Source: Methanomassiliicoccales archaeon (GTDB lineage: Archaea; Thermoplasmatota; Thermoplasmata; RBG-16-68-12; SOIM01). Taken from it: DNA of 64,000 nucleotides. The position numbers and the translations under genes are program-made. Below, piece by piece: positions 38,089-47,243 of the stretch. The DNA lies in contig SOIM01000012.1 of assembly GCA_004377185.1 (NCBI GenBank), forward strand, positions 1-64,000. The letters are read 5' to 3'. Position 1 is the first letter of the stretch. Each line of letters opens with the position of its first letter. Under the pieces are notes generated by a model. It saw nothing but the letters and a program-made list of their open reading frames with translations. It was not told the DNA's origin and ran no database searches.

Positions 38089-38448
38089 CTATCCGTCCTG
38101 GGAGGGAGGCGGTCCTTGCCCCTTCTCCTCAGTTTCCGATGTCTCAGAAGCCGACTCCTCCTCTTCCTCTGGTGGCTCTTGCTCCTTCTTGCCGCGCTTC
38201 ACCAACAGAACCGCTATGATGGCCAAGAGTACTATGACCACAACAATCAGTATGATCCACCAGTAGTCGAGAAGATTGAAAGCTTTTTCTTCCACTCTGA
38301 GAATCGTGGGTCTTGTCACCGTGTTGGTTTCCTCGTTTCCGGCGCCATCCTCTGCTCTTACTACGAAATAGTAGGTCACTCCTTTCTCAGGGTTTGAGAA
38401 GATATGTTGGTTGGACTCTGTTGTGACCCAAGGCTGGGAGCTCAGGAA
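38089..38448 (-). pseudogene. Orphan C-terminal anchor of an FN3-type surface protein
   Basis: SNPEKGVTYYFVVRAEDGAGNEETNTVT...YWWIILIVVVIVLLAIIAVLLVKRGKKEQEPPEEEEE; no proper 5' portion. Confidence 0.6.
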
Positions 38449-38458
38449 ATCTCAGTTC

Positions 38459-40345
38459 TCATTTGCCCAAATAGATGAAAGAGGTAGACTCGCCTTCTAC
38501 CAATATCTGATATCCTTTTGATACTGTTACGATTGTATCATAGACATTCGGGGGCATTTCCCAGGCGTGGAGCCTCCAATACGATTTGACCATGTAGACA
38601 ATTCCAATGACTCCATCTATCTGGGAAGTATGCCAACTCAGCAAGTGCTCTTGGAGCGGTTTGAGCTCCAATGCAAATGATTGCGATCCACCGCGGAACG
38701 TCTTCTTCGCCACACCCCTACTGAATGTGCTACTTCCCAAACCGCAGTAATCGTCCTCTGGTATGACCGTGTAGTGCAATTCACCTGAGAACCCATCAAG
38801 TACATTGACATCCCTGAACGAAGTAGAACCAGTTGTTTCGATCGGGTCCAGGATGAAGTCATAGAGACTCTCCCTGTCGGTTGTTCGGTAGATATTGTAT
38901 CGCGTGGTATTCTCGATGTTCATCCAGGTCAAAGCAACACTATTCCCCTGAATCTCCAGTGTTAGGCTCTTTTGGAAGAGGGAAGAGTTCCCTAAGCGGT
39001 CCACCGATCGAATCATTGTCCCTGGATAACCAATGAAGGTATAGTTAGTCTCTTGATAGAGAACGAGTTGATAGGTCGAACCAAGGGTTGCCGTGGTGTC
39101 GTTTCCAGCGTTGGGATTCTCATGGTCGTATCTCACCCACTTCCCACTCACGTCTATCCAATCGAAAGTCTTCACCTTTGGAATGTCGTTTGCGTACCAA
39201 CTGATATTAGCGGAAAGCAAAGGTTTCAAAGGCAAAGAAATGGCATTCGCTCCCTCATCAAGATGTTTAGTCCATTTCCCAATCGTAAGGGATGTGGGAC
39301 TCTTGATCTCATCTTTGCCTACCGCTTGCACAATGTAGTAGTACTCTCTCGGGGAGCTGTTACTTGCCGCGCCGACGTCCAGCCAGTATTGTCTCAGCGG
39401 ATTGGAATCACTAGCCGTACTGTAATGGGGGTAACTGAAGTTGAATCCGTCTGGTTTGACATCGCGATATACCAGATTATATGCAACCTGAGAAAGGTTG
39501 GAATTGTCCCATTCCAGCCTAATGTCATTTCCAATGATCGTCGCACTCAAGTTGATTGGTGCATCAATCTCAGGGAGGGGCAGCGTCCAAGCGATTGGAA
39601 TCAGATCTCCACTATGATTTGTTTCCAATAGGACCAACATGCATCTTTTGAATTCGACGTCAAAATAATACTGCTCATCGGGCAAACTCCAGCTGTCTGC
39701 AATGTTGATTGTAATGGGATGATCCAAGGCCTTGAGATAAGTTACAGTGCCCAGAAACCAACCATCGCCGAGAGTGTTACCGTCTCCTCTAGCAGTTGCT
39801 CCGAAGACATTCTCGAGAATCGGATTGTTGGTTCCCTGCCAAATGACATCATGGCTTCCAATAACGCCTCCACCTGAGCTATGGAAATCTGCGAGAGATT
39901 GCTCGACACTTGAATCAAAGTCTTCGGCGTTCGAGTGGACGATGACCACATCATATGAGGGGAGGGAAAGCAAATCGTTTTGATTTGTGGTCATTACAGG
40001 AAGGATATCGGATTCACTAGAAAGATCATCGTATATGGCTTGTGCGCGGTCCAAGGTACTTGCGAATATCAGAACTGATATCGGACCCGTCTTGGAAGGA
40101 CTGACGAATCTTGTGGCGTTTCTCAATACATTCGCAACGTTCGGATTCAAAAGGGAAGCAACGTGATGCGTCGGATTTATGTAGAATACACGTCCACCCG
40201 TGGGATTGTAGGTTCCGTCACATTCGTCAAGAGGCGCGGAGGCCAATTCTTGTGGAATGAAGTCCTTTTCCATGAGATTTGCCTCCATAACAAAAACAAG
40301 AACGAACGTAAGGAGAACCGCTATCGTTTTTTGGCAGAATCTCAT
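38459..40345 (-). CDS. Secreted protein: ThuA-like glutamine-amidotransferase-fold domain + FN3-like + GMWR/GYQI modules
   Basis: GGGVIGSHDVIWQGTNNPILENVFGATARGDG...HPITINIADSWSLPDEQYYFDVEFKR; signal peptide. Confidence 0.75.
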   Translation of the reverse strand: MRFCQKTIAVLLTFVLVFVMEANLMEKDFIPQELASAPLDECDGTYNPTGGRVFYINPTHHVASLLNPNVANVLRNATRFVSPSKTGPISVLIFASTLDRAQAIYDDLSSESDILPVMTTNQNDLLSLPSYDVVIVHSNAEDFDSSVEQSLADFHSSGGGVIGSHDVIWQGTNNPILENVFGATARGDGNTLGDGWFLGTVTYLKALDHPITINIADSWSLPDEQYYFDVEFKRCMLVLLETNHSGDLIPIAWTLPLPEIDAPINLSATIIGNDIRLEWDNSNLSQVAYNLVYRDVKPDGFNFSYPHYSTASDSNPLRQYWLDVGAASNSSPREYYYIVQAVGKDEIKSPTSLTIGKWTKHLDEGANAISLPLKPLLSANISWYANDIPKVKTFDWIDVSGKWVRYDHENPNAGNDTTATLGSTYQLVLYQETNYTFIGYPGTMIRSVDRLGNSSLFQKSLTLEIQGNSVALTWMNIENTTRYNIYRTTDRESLYDFILDPIETTGSTSFRDVNVLDGFSGELHYTVIPEDDYCGLGSSTFSRGVAKKTFRGGSQSFALELKPLQEHLLSWHTSQIDGVIGIVYMVKSYWRLHAWEMPPNVYDTIVTVSKGYQILVEGESTSFIYLGK

Positions 40346-40362
40346 TCAATCATCTTCAGAAC

Positions 40363-41493
40363 CTAACCTTCTAGGTGTACAGGTTCGAACACTCTGATTT
40401 GGGCTGCTCCTTCAAACCTCGTGCCGTCTTCCAGACAACAGGCTAGAACCAATTCCACATTCTCGCCCACAAGAAGAATTTCCTCAACCTCCGTCCTATC
40501 GAACTTCACCATCCTTTCCGTGACGCTGTCACCATCATGGTCCACAATATACGACTCTTCAGATCTCACAAAACCGTATTTGGGATCGAGCTCGGGTTTC
40601 AGAACCCCATTCAGGAGGACAGTATCGGCATCTATGTCTTTCGGATCATAGCCAGCTGACAGCCCGATATAGCAGGTAATCCAATCCCCCTTGCTCAGCA
40701 GATTCAGTGCATCAGGGTCGCAATCAATCTCAGCTTCGATTTCGGAAGGTTCTTCAATCTCATACGAGAAGGTCCAGGCTATAGGAATCACCTCTCCCTG
40801 CCACACTGTTCCTATGAGAGCAGTGAAATTCCTTTTAAACTCGACATCGAAAAAGAACTGCTCGTTGTAGAGCTGCCAAGAGTCACTCAGGCCCGCGGTG
40901 ATGGGGTGCTTTATGATTTTCAAAGCTTCGAAATCCCCATTAAACCACCCCTCACCAGGACGGCTTCCATCGCCTCTCGCAGTGGCTCCGAAGACCTCCT
41001 CAAGAGTCGGGTTGCCGAACTGCTTCCAGATTACATCATGGCTTCCTATGAGATTGCCGCCATTTGAGATATAATCCTGTATGCTTTGTTCAATTGTCTG
41101 AGGGAAGTTATGGCTATTGGAGTGTATGAAAACAACGTCATAGTCGCTGAGGATTTCCAGGTCCGAATCGTCCAAGGTCAGAGTTGTAGTCATGTCAGCC
41201 GCGGTCTCAAGGATATTCCTGATTGCGATTCCCCTATCGTAGACATTCGAATACACGAGCGCATCGATTGGGATCTTATTATCTGCAAGATATCGAATTG
41301 CGTTGATAATGGAAAGAGCGATGTTCGGTTCCTCAAGGGATTCCACGTGGTGGGTAGGCATCATGTAGTAGACTTTTCCGCTTTTGTCTCCATTGAAGTC
41401 ACCAGGATTTTTCTCATTCGAAACTGCGATGAATCCAGACAATAAACCTGAGAAGATTGCTCCAACCACTAGGAATACCGCTAGATTTCTCAT
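40363..41493 (-). CDS. Secreted protein: ThuA-like domain + DCxPxxLNL/DHDGD module
   Basis: GGNLIGSHDVIWKQFGNPTLEEVFGATARGDG; MRNLAVFLVVGAIFSGLLSGFIA signal. Confidence 0.75.
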   Translation of the reverse strand: MRNLAVFLVVGAIFSGLLSGFIAVSNEKNPGDFNGDKSGKVYYMMPTHHVESLEEPNIALSIINAIRYLADNKIPIDALVYSNVYDRGIAIRNILETAADMTTTLTLDDSDLEILSDYDVVFIHSNSHNFPQTIEQSIQDYISNGGNLIGSHDVIWKQFGNPTLEEVFGATARGDGSRPGEGWFNGDFEALKIIKHPITAGLSDSWQLYNEQFFFDVEFKRNFTALIGTVWQGEVIPIAWTFSYEIEEPSEIEAEIDCDPDALNLLSKGDWITCYIGLSAGYDPKDIDADTVLLNGVLKPELDPKYGFVRSEESYIVDHDGDSVTERMVKFDRTEVEEILLVGENVELVLACCLEDGTRFEGAAQIRVFEPVHLEG

Positions 41494-41649
41494 CTTTCCC
41501 TCCTTCTCACATACTCCTCTTAATCTATTCCCACTTGACATATCGATTTGCTCATATTTGGTTTTTGCCAAAGTCTTCTATCATTGCTTCGAAAAGGAGA
41601 GCATTCTCTTACAAAACCCTTAAATCACCTTCTTGATATCTGCAGCCAG

Positions 41650-42777
41650 ATGACCGAAGATAGAATCAGACTCATCCAGCCCGTTGTCGGCGAGGAGGAG
41701 CTTGCCCTTATCGATGAGGTTCTGAAATCTGGGCACATGACCGAAGGGCCAAAGACCATGGAGTTCGAATCCAAATTCGCGGAATATGTGGGCGCGAAAC
41801 ATGGGATTGCGACCACTTCATGCACGACTGCAATGGAGCTTTCCCTTAGGGTCCTGGGAATTGGAAGAGGGGACGAAGTTATCGTTCCCGATTTCACATA
41901 TCCAGCCACGGCGGACGTTGTAAGGTTTGTGGGTGCTACGCCGGTCTTGGTCGACGTAAGCCCCGAAAGCTACAATGTCGATGCCGAACACATCAAGGAA
42001 GCCATCACCCCACGCTCCAAGTGCGTAATGCCGGTTTCGCTGTTCGGAAATCCCATTGATATTGAACCAATCGAGGACCTTGCGGAAGAGAACGACCTCT
42101 ATGTAGTCGAGGATGCCGCATGTAGCGCTGGAGCAAGACGAGGCCAGAGAAGAACCGGTAGTATGGTGGATCTCACTTGTTTCAGCTTCCATCCGAGAAA
42201 GATCATTACAACGGGGGAGGGTGGAATGGTCACCACCGACTCGGACGAGCTGGCCGAGCTCGCGCGTTCTATCAAGAAGTTCGGCATGACAGCGGGAGCC
42301 GGTGGCATCTCTACCTTCGCTCGCGCCGGTTCTAACTTCAAACTCAGCGATGTACTGGGTGCGATTGGAGTAGTACAGATGAGCAAGATAGATGAGATCA
42401 TCTCTCGGAGACAAGAGCTCGCAGGCAATTACGATGAGCTTCTTGATCGGGTTTCGGGTGTTGTCCCTCCTAAGGTGGATGATGGCGTTAGACATGTCTA
42501 CCAGACCTACGCAGCAAGAATAACTGTCGAGAAAGTAAGAGACAGGCTAATCAGCGATCTCGAAAAGAAGAACATCGAAACTCAGATCGGTACGTACTCT
42601 CTTCACATGCAACCCAGCTTCTCCCCGGTACCTAAGTCAGGTGACCTTGAAACCGCGAGGATGCTGTTTGAGAACCTTCTCGCATTCCCGTTATCACATT
42701 ACATGACGGAAGAGGACCAGGAGTTTGTTGTGACCTCCTTCAAAGAACTTCTTGAGAAAAACCAAGCGAATGGCTGA
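41650..42777 (+). CDS. DegT/DnrJ/EryC1/StrS aminotransferase
   Basis: HGIATTSCTTAMELSLRVLGIGRGDEVIVPDFTYPATADVV; FSFHPRKIITTGEGGM (PLP Lys). Confidence 0.95.
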   Translation: MTEDRIRLIQPVVGEEELALIDEVLKSGHMTEGPKTMEFESKFAEYVGAKHGIATTSCTTAMELSLRVLGIGRGDEVIVPDFTYPATADVVRFVGATPVLVDVSPESYNVDAEHIKEAITPRSKCVMPVSLFGNPIDIEPIEDLAEENDLYVVEDAACSAGARRGQRRTGSMVDLTCFSFHPRKIITTGEGGMVTTDSDELAELARSIKKFGMTAGAGGISTFARAGSNFKLSDVLGAIGVVQMSKIDEIISRRQELAGNYDELLDRVSGVVPPKVDDGVRHVYQTYAARITVEKVRDRLISDLEKKNIETQIGTYSLHMQPSFSPVPKSGDLETARMLFENLLAFPLSHYMTEEDQEFVVTSFKELLEKNQANG

Positions 42778-42779
42778 AC

Positions 42780-42946
42780 ATGAAGATTGCCGTTTTTTGT
42801 GCAACCGGCTTCATAGGCCAGAACATCGTCGAGAAACTGAAGTCCGAAGGCCAGGATTTCATTTCAACGGACTTCGCGGATTCTCCTTCTGAAGAAGAAA
42901 TCGATTACAGAAGGGTGGACATACTCAGATTCCTCGGAAGAGCAGT
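42780..42946 (+). pseudogene. 5' fragment of NAD-dependent epimerase/dehydratase
   Basis: MKIAVFCATGFIGQNIVEKLKSEGQDFISTDFADSPSEEEIDYRRVDILRFLG then joins IS sequence. Confidence 0.7.
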
Positions 42947-43034
42947 GAGATACCGTAGTAGCAAGCCACGCACGCCATAGATAGGGGCCAAAGGTGCAAT
43001 TGGGCATTGCAAGATATGGATTGAATTTGAGATA
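42947..43034 (+). mobile_element. Fragment of the same transposase family as 11225..11876
   Basis: GAGATACCGTAGTAGCAAGCCACGCACGC...ATAGATAGGGGCC..GGGCATTGCAAGATATGGATTGAATTTGAG aligns to 11617-11700. Confidence 0.75.
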
Positions 43035-43044
43035 TTCTGATAAC

Positions 43045-43473
43045 CTAGATTTGTGCCGGTCCTTTTCTATCGATTCTTTTCAAGAACCTGGCGGGTGTTC
43101 CTACCCATATTTCATTTGGGGGGATGTCCCTATTAACAAAGCTATTTGCCCCAACAATAGTCCCACTTCCAATTCTCACACCAGGCATTATGACGGTGTT
43201 ACTACCTACTTTGCAGTCTTTCTCTAAAACAACCTTACCCTCCTTTTCATCAATTGAGGAGTAACTTATTATGGTGCACCCAAAACCTATTCTGACATTG
43301 TCATCAATCCTAACACCTTTCATTGCATCGATTACTGTGAATGAACCTATCTGAACGTTTCTTCCCAAGACAAGATTCTCGGGATATAGAACCCGCCAAT
43401 ACCACTGGGTTAGGCCCCTTTCGTCATATTTCGGCCCAACCCATTCTCTCTCCTTTCCAGATTCTTTCCCCAT
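43045..43473 (-). CDS. Left-handed beta-helix acyltransferase
   Basis: LGRNVQIGSFTVIDAMKGVRIDDNVRIGFGCTI...GTIVGANSFVNRDIPPNEIWVGTPARFL. Confidence 0.9.
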   Translation of the reverse strand: MGKESGKEREWVGPKYDERGLTQWYWRVLYPENLVLGRNVQIGSFTVIDAMKGVRIDDNVRIGFGCTIISYSSIDEKEGKVVLEKDCKVGSNTVIMPGVRIGSGTIVGANSFVNRDIPPNEIWVGTPARFLKRIDRKGPAQI

Positions 43474-43621
43474 TCATACCACCCATATTCTTTCGAAGGA
43501 GGGTACTCTTCTGGTGTGATAGTCTTCCAAACTGCAGAAGACTGAATGTTTCGACCTTCTCAGAAACTTTGTATGAGCACAGCATTTCAGACAACTCTCC
43601 TATGCCTTTTGATCTTACTCC

Positions 43622-44857
43622 TCATCTTTTATAGTACTCTAATATCTTTTGGACAGAAATTGCCACGTCGTCGAGGTCATCTTTCTTCAACGTCGGATAG
43701 AGAGGGAGAGAAACTAGTCTCTCATAGGCCCATTCTGTAACAGGGAAGTCCTCCCTCTTGAAGTTGTATGTCTTTCGATAGAAGGGATGCCTGTATACGG
43801 GAATAAAGTGGACGCTTACACCCACATTCTCGCTCAGCATTGCTTTGACGAATTCATCCCGGTTGATAGTGAGATTTTCGACATCAATCAAGATCGGATA
43901 GAGATGCCAGACTAGCTCCGCGTCTTTTGTCGACCGTGGAATCTCGACCTCTGAGATCCTCTTAAGTTTGTTGTTGAGATATTGTGCCATTTCCCGTCTT
44001 TTGGCATTGAATCCCTCAAGTTTTCGGAGCTGGACCAAACCCAAAGCCGCCTGCACATCCGTCATGTTGTACTTCTGCCCAGCGTACTTCACTTCATAAT
44101 ACCAACTCTCTCCTTTGTCATATCGTTTCCACGCATCACGGTCCATTCCGTGTAGGCGTAACATTCGTATCTTATCTGCAATATCTCCGCGATCTGCAGT
44201 AACCATTCCCCCCTCGCCAGTCGTCATGTTCTTCGTGGCATAAAAGCTGAACGAAGTCGTTGTTCCAATAGTTCCAATTCTCTTTCTTGCATATTTGGCC
44301 CCAACCGCATGGGCAGCGTCTTCAAATATTTCGATGCCTCTCTCATCAGCGATTCTCATGATTCTTTTCATGTCACACGGATTTCCAGCGTAGTGAACTG
44401 GCATAATTGCCTTGGTTTTGTCACTCACTGATTCGAGAATCTTGTCAGGGTCGATGTTCAAAGTTTCCTTTTCGATGTCTGCAAATATCGGCGACGCACC
44501 AACATTGACGATCACATTGGCTGTAGAGGCGAAAGTCAATGGGCTGGTTATCACTTCATCGCCTTTGCCAATGTTCAAGGCTAAAAGAGATAGATGAAGA
44601 CCTGCCGTACACGAATTGACTGCGACCGCTTCATTGCATCCAATGTAGTTCTTGAACTGTCTTTCGAATTCGACCACCTTTGGTCCAGAGGTCAACCATC
44701 CTGATCGGATGACCTCAGAGACTTCATCTATTTCTTCTTCTGAAATGGAAGGTCGACAGTATTGCAGGAAAGTCTCTCTTACAGGCTTTCCTCCAGCAAT
44801 TGCTGGTTTTTCCGCCACGTCCTCACCCGCCCTGCTGCCGTCTATATGTGGGCACAA
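43622..44857 (-). CDS. DegT/DnrJ/EryC1/StrS aminotransferase
   Basis: AVNSCTAGLHLSLLALNIGKGDEVITSPLTFASTANVI; FSFYATKNMTTGEGGM. Confidence 0.95.
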   Translation of the reverse strand: MCPHIDGSRAGEDVAEKPAIAGGKPVRETFLQYCRPSISEEEIDEVSEVIRSGWLTSGPKVVEFERQFKNYIGCNEAVAVNSCTAGLHLSLLALNIGKGDEVITSPLTFASTANVIVNVGASPIFADIEKETLNIDPDKILESVSDKTKAIMPVHYAGNPCDMKRIMRIADERGIEIFEDAAHAVGAKYARKRIGTIGTTTSFSFYATKNMTTGEGGMVTADRGDIADKIRMLRLHGMDRDAWKRYDKGESWYYEVKYAGQKYNMTDVQAALGLVQLRKLEGFNAKRREMAQYLNNKLKRISEVEIPRSTKDAELVWHLYPILIDVENLTINRDEFVKAMLSENVGVSVHFIPVYRHPFYRKTYNFKREDFPVTEWAYERLVSLPLYPTLKKDDLDDVAISVQKILEYYKR

Positions 44858-46289
44858 TCTCTCCGATTTCTCTTAGAATACCCTCACGGTCAAGATCTTC
44901 AGCTAGTTTGAAAAGATTGGGAAGTCTGGTCTCTAATAATTCCTTGTTCACCTTTTCTGCTCTTGCAAGAAAGATCCGTTGGTTCCTTGTTTCAATTAAG
45001 TTCTCTCTTTCCGTGAATAGTTCCTCGCGGAGCTTTTCCCCCGGTCGAATCCCTACAAACTCAATGCTGATATCCGTTTCTGGATCTAACTGAGAAAGTC
45101 TAATCATATCCTGTGCTAGGTCAACTATCTTCACAGGTTCACCCATGTCAAGAACGAATATCTCGTCTCCGTTTCCCATACTTCCGGCCTGGATAACCAA
45201 TTGAGCCGCTTCTGGCACAGTCATGAAATAGCGAATCATATCAGGATGCGTTATCGTAATCGGGCCACCTCTGGAGATTTGCTTCTTGAAAATCGGCACC
45301 ACACTTCCCCTGCTACCCAATACGTTTCCGAATCTTACGATTACAAAGCGTGTTCCTCTCTCCCCAGAAAGATTCCCAATGATCATTTCCGCAATGCGTT
45401 TTGAGACACCCATTACACTTGTGGGGTTCACTGCTTTGTCAGATGAAATGAAGACAAATCTCTCGATTCCGAACTTCCTCGATACTTCCGCTACATTCTT
45501 TGTCCCAAGGACATTCGTAAGAACGGCTTCCTCCGGGAATCTCTCCATCATTGGAACATGCTTGTATGCCGCGGCATGGAATACCACGTTGGGTTTGAAA
45601 TCTTCAAAGACCTGTTCAATCTTCTCTGTGTTACGTATGTCACATAGCACGATTTCCAACCTACTGTTTGGATGGCGCTGAGACAATTCAAGCTCCAATT
45701 CAAAAAGATTTGTCTCCTCATTGTCCAAAGCGATCAGTATCCTTGGCTTGAGGTCGGAAATTTGACGGCAGAGCTCAGATCCAATTGACCCAGCCGCCCC
45801 AGTCACCAACACACCTTTATCCGCGATATGTTCCTTTGTGGCTTTCAAATCTGATACTATTGGTTTTCTTTTGAGCAGATCTTCCACTTGAACTTCACGC
45901 ATCCTGCTGACTTTCACTTTGTCACTCAGGATTTCGAAGATTCCTGGTACGATTTTGAACTCAACCTCGGCCTCCTCGCATTTTTTGACGATTCGGCGAA
46001 TCACCTTTCCTGGTGCAGAAGGAATACAGATTAACACTCTCTCTATGTTGAGATTCTTGGTTACGACTGGAATTTCAGCGATTTCTCCTAAAATGGGTTT
46101 GTTGAAGATGTGCTTTCCCAGCTTGTCGGGATCATCGTCAACAAATCCTACCAACGACAATCCAAGGGCATGATGCTCTTGGATTTCGCGAGCTACCATC
46201 GTGCCAGCCTCGCCCGCACCAGCAATGAGCACTCTAGGCTTCCTTTTACCTGGATCCTTCTTGATGAGTCTTACCATTTGGCCTCCCAC
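44823..46289 (-). CDS. Nucleoside-diphosphate-sugar dehydratase/epimerase, FlaA1/CapD-like
   Basis: GAGEAGTMVAREIQEH; VTGAAGSIGSELCRQI; HAAAYKHVPMME; VMGVSKRIAEMI. Confidence 0.93.
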   Translation of the reverse strand: MGGQMVRLIKKDPGKRKPRVLIAGAGEAGTMVAREIQEHHALGLSLVGFVDDDPDKLGKHIFNKPILGEIAEIPVVTKNLNIERVLICIPSAPGKVIRRIVKKCEEAEVEFKIVPGIFEILSDKVKVSRMREVQVEDLLKRKPIVSDLKATKEHIADKGVLVTGAAGSIGSELCRQISDLKPRILIALDNEETNLFELELELSQRHPNSRLEIVLCDIRNTEKIEQVFEDFKPNVVFHAAAYKHVPMMERFPEEAVLTNVLGTKNVAEVSRKFGIERFVFISSDKAVNPTSVMGVSKRIAEMIIGNLSGERGTRFVIVRFGNVLGSRGSVVPIFKKQISRGGPITITHPDMIRYFMTVPEAAQLVIQAGSMGNGDEIFVLDMGEPVKIVDLAQDMIRLSQLDPETDISIEFVGIRPGEKLREELFTERENLIETRNQRIFLARAEKVNKELLETRLPNLFKLAEDLDREGILREIGEIVPTYRRQQGG

Positions 46290-46539
46290 GAGAGAATCTT
46301 TCCCCAGTTAGGAGATTTGTCCATCTCCTTCAGATTGCATTCCTTGCTAAGAGATTTGCAGATATCGAGGACCAATTCATTATCGAAATCAACCATTGTC
46401 CTCTCGATCAATCCCCGAAATAGTCGCATTTGCATCGACACAGTTCCAAATCTGTTCTTGCTCTTTCTATTGGATATTCCTGGTTCGATATCATAGGCAA
46501 AACGAACAACGGTATATTAAAAACTGTCGTTGATGTATG

Positions 46540-47170
46540 TCGAGAGTGTCAACTTGACGCCTCCATGAGTTGCATATGGCTGTGAACGCCAGCAACCAGG
46601 AATATGTGGTTCTCATTGTACTGTGATGAGGGTACCTGTTCCAAAATCTCTTGGTTTTGCGTTTGACTGTGCCAAGCACTGCTATGTGGGATTTCTGTCT
46701 CCGAATGTTTTATGTCTTTGCTTCAGCCCACATCTCTGTGGAGCCCACGGATACTATGGCCCTCTGTCTTTCAGTACGAGTGGTTTGTTCTTGCAGCCTT
46801 TCATCATTCCCTGAGGAATGTCAGTGTGTCCAATCCACTCCTTGCTGGAGAGAGACAAACAGCCAGAGTCTCTCTTGTGTCTGTCTATGGCTGCCCAGAG
46901 GTACATCCACCTGTTATCGATTTTCGTCTTTGTCTCATCCATGGCTATCACCTTTCTGTGCTTCTTCCTCAGTTCAGGAATCGCCTTCCTGAACTTTTCA
47001 ATCTGAATGCGCCTCCAGATATCACAACTCCAATATTGTCCTCTGCAGACGACCCCACAGTCCCTTGCAGAAAGGTTGCATTTTGCACAGACTATCCTGA
47101 CAAAGGCATTTTGGTGGTGATTCGCTATTGTGCGGGAGTGCAACCATCTCTTGGAACGACCACAACACTG
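46540..47170 (-). pseudogene. Degenerate DDE transposase, diverged relative of 11225..11876
   Basis: VIAMDETKTKIDNRWMYLWAAIDRHKR...NKPLVLKDRGP and KTKRFWNRYPHHSTMRTTYSWLLAFTAICNSWR in different frames. Confidence 0.75.
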
Positions 47171-47243
47171 TGAGAGCCCAGGATCACATGTATCTCAATA
47201 GCCTCGAGGAAGATTCCCTAAAAAGCATGATATAATAAATATA

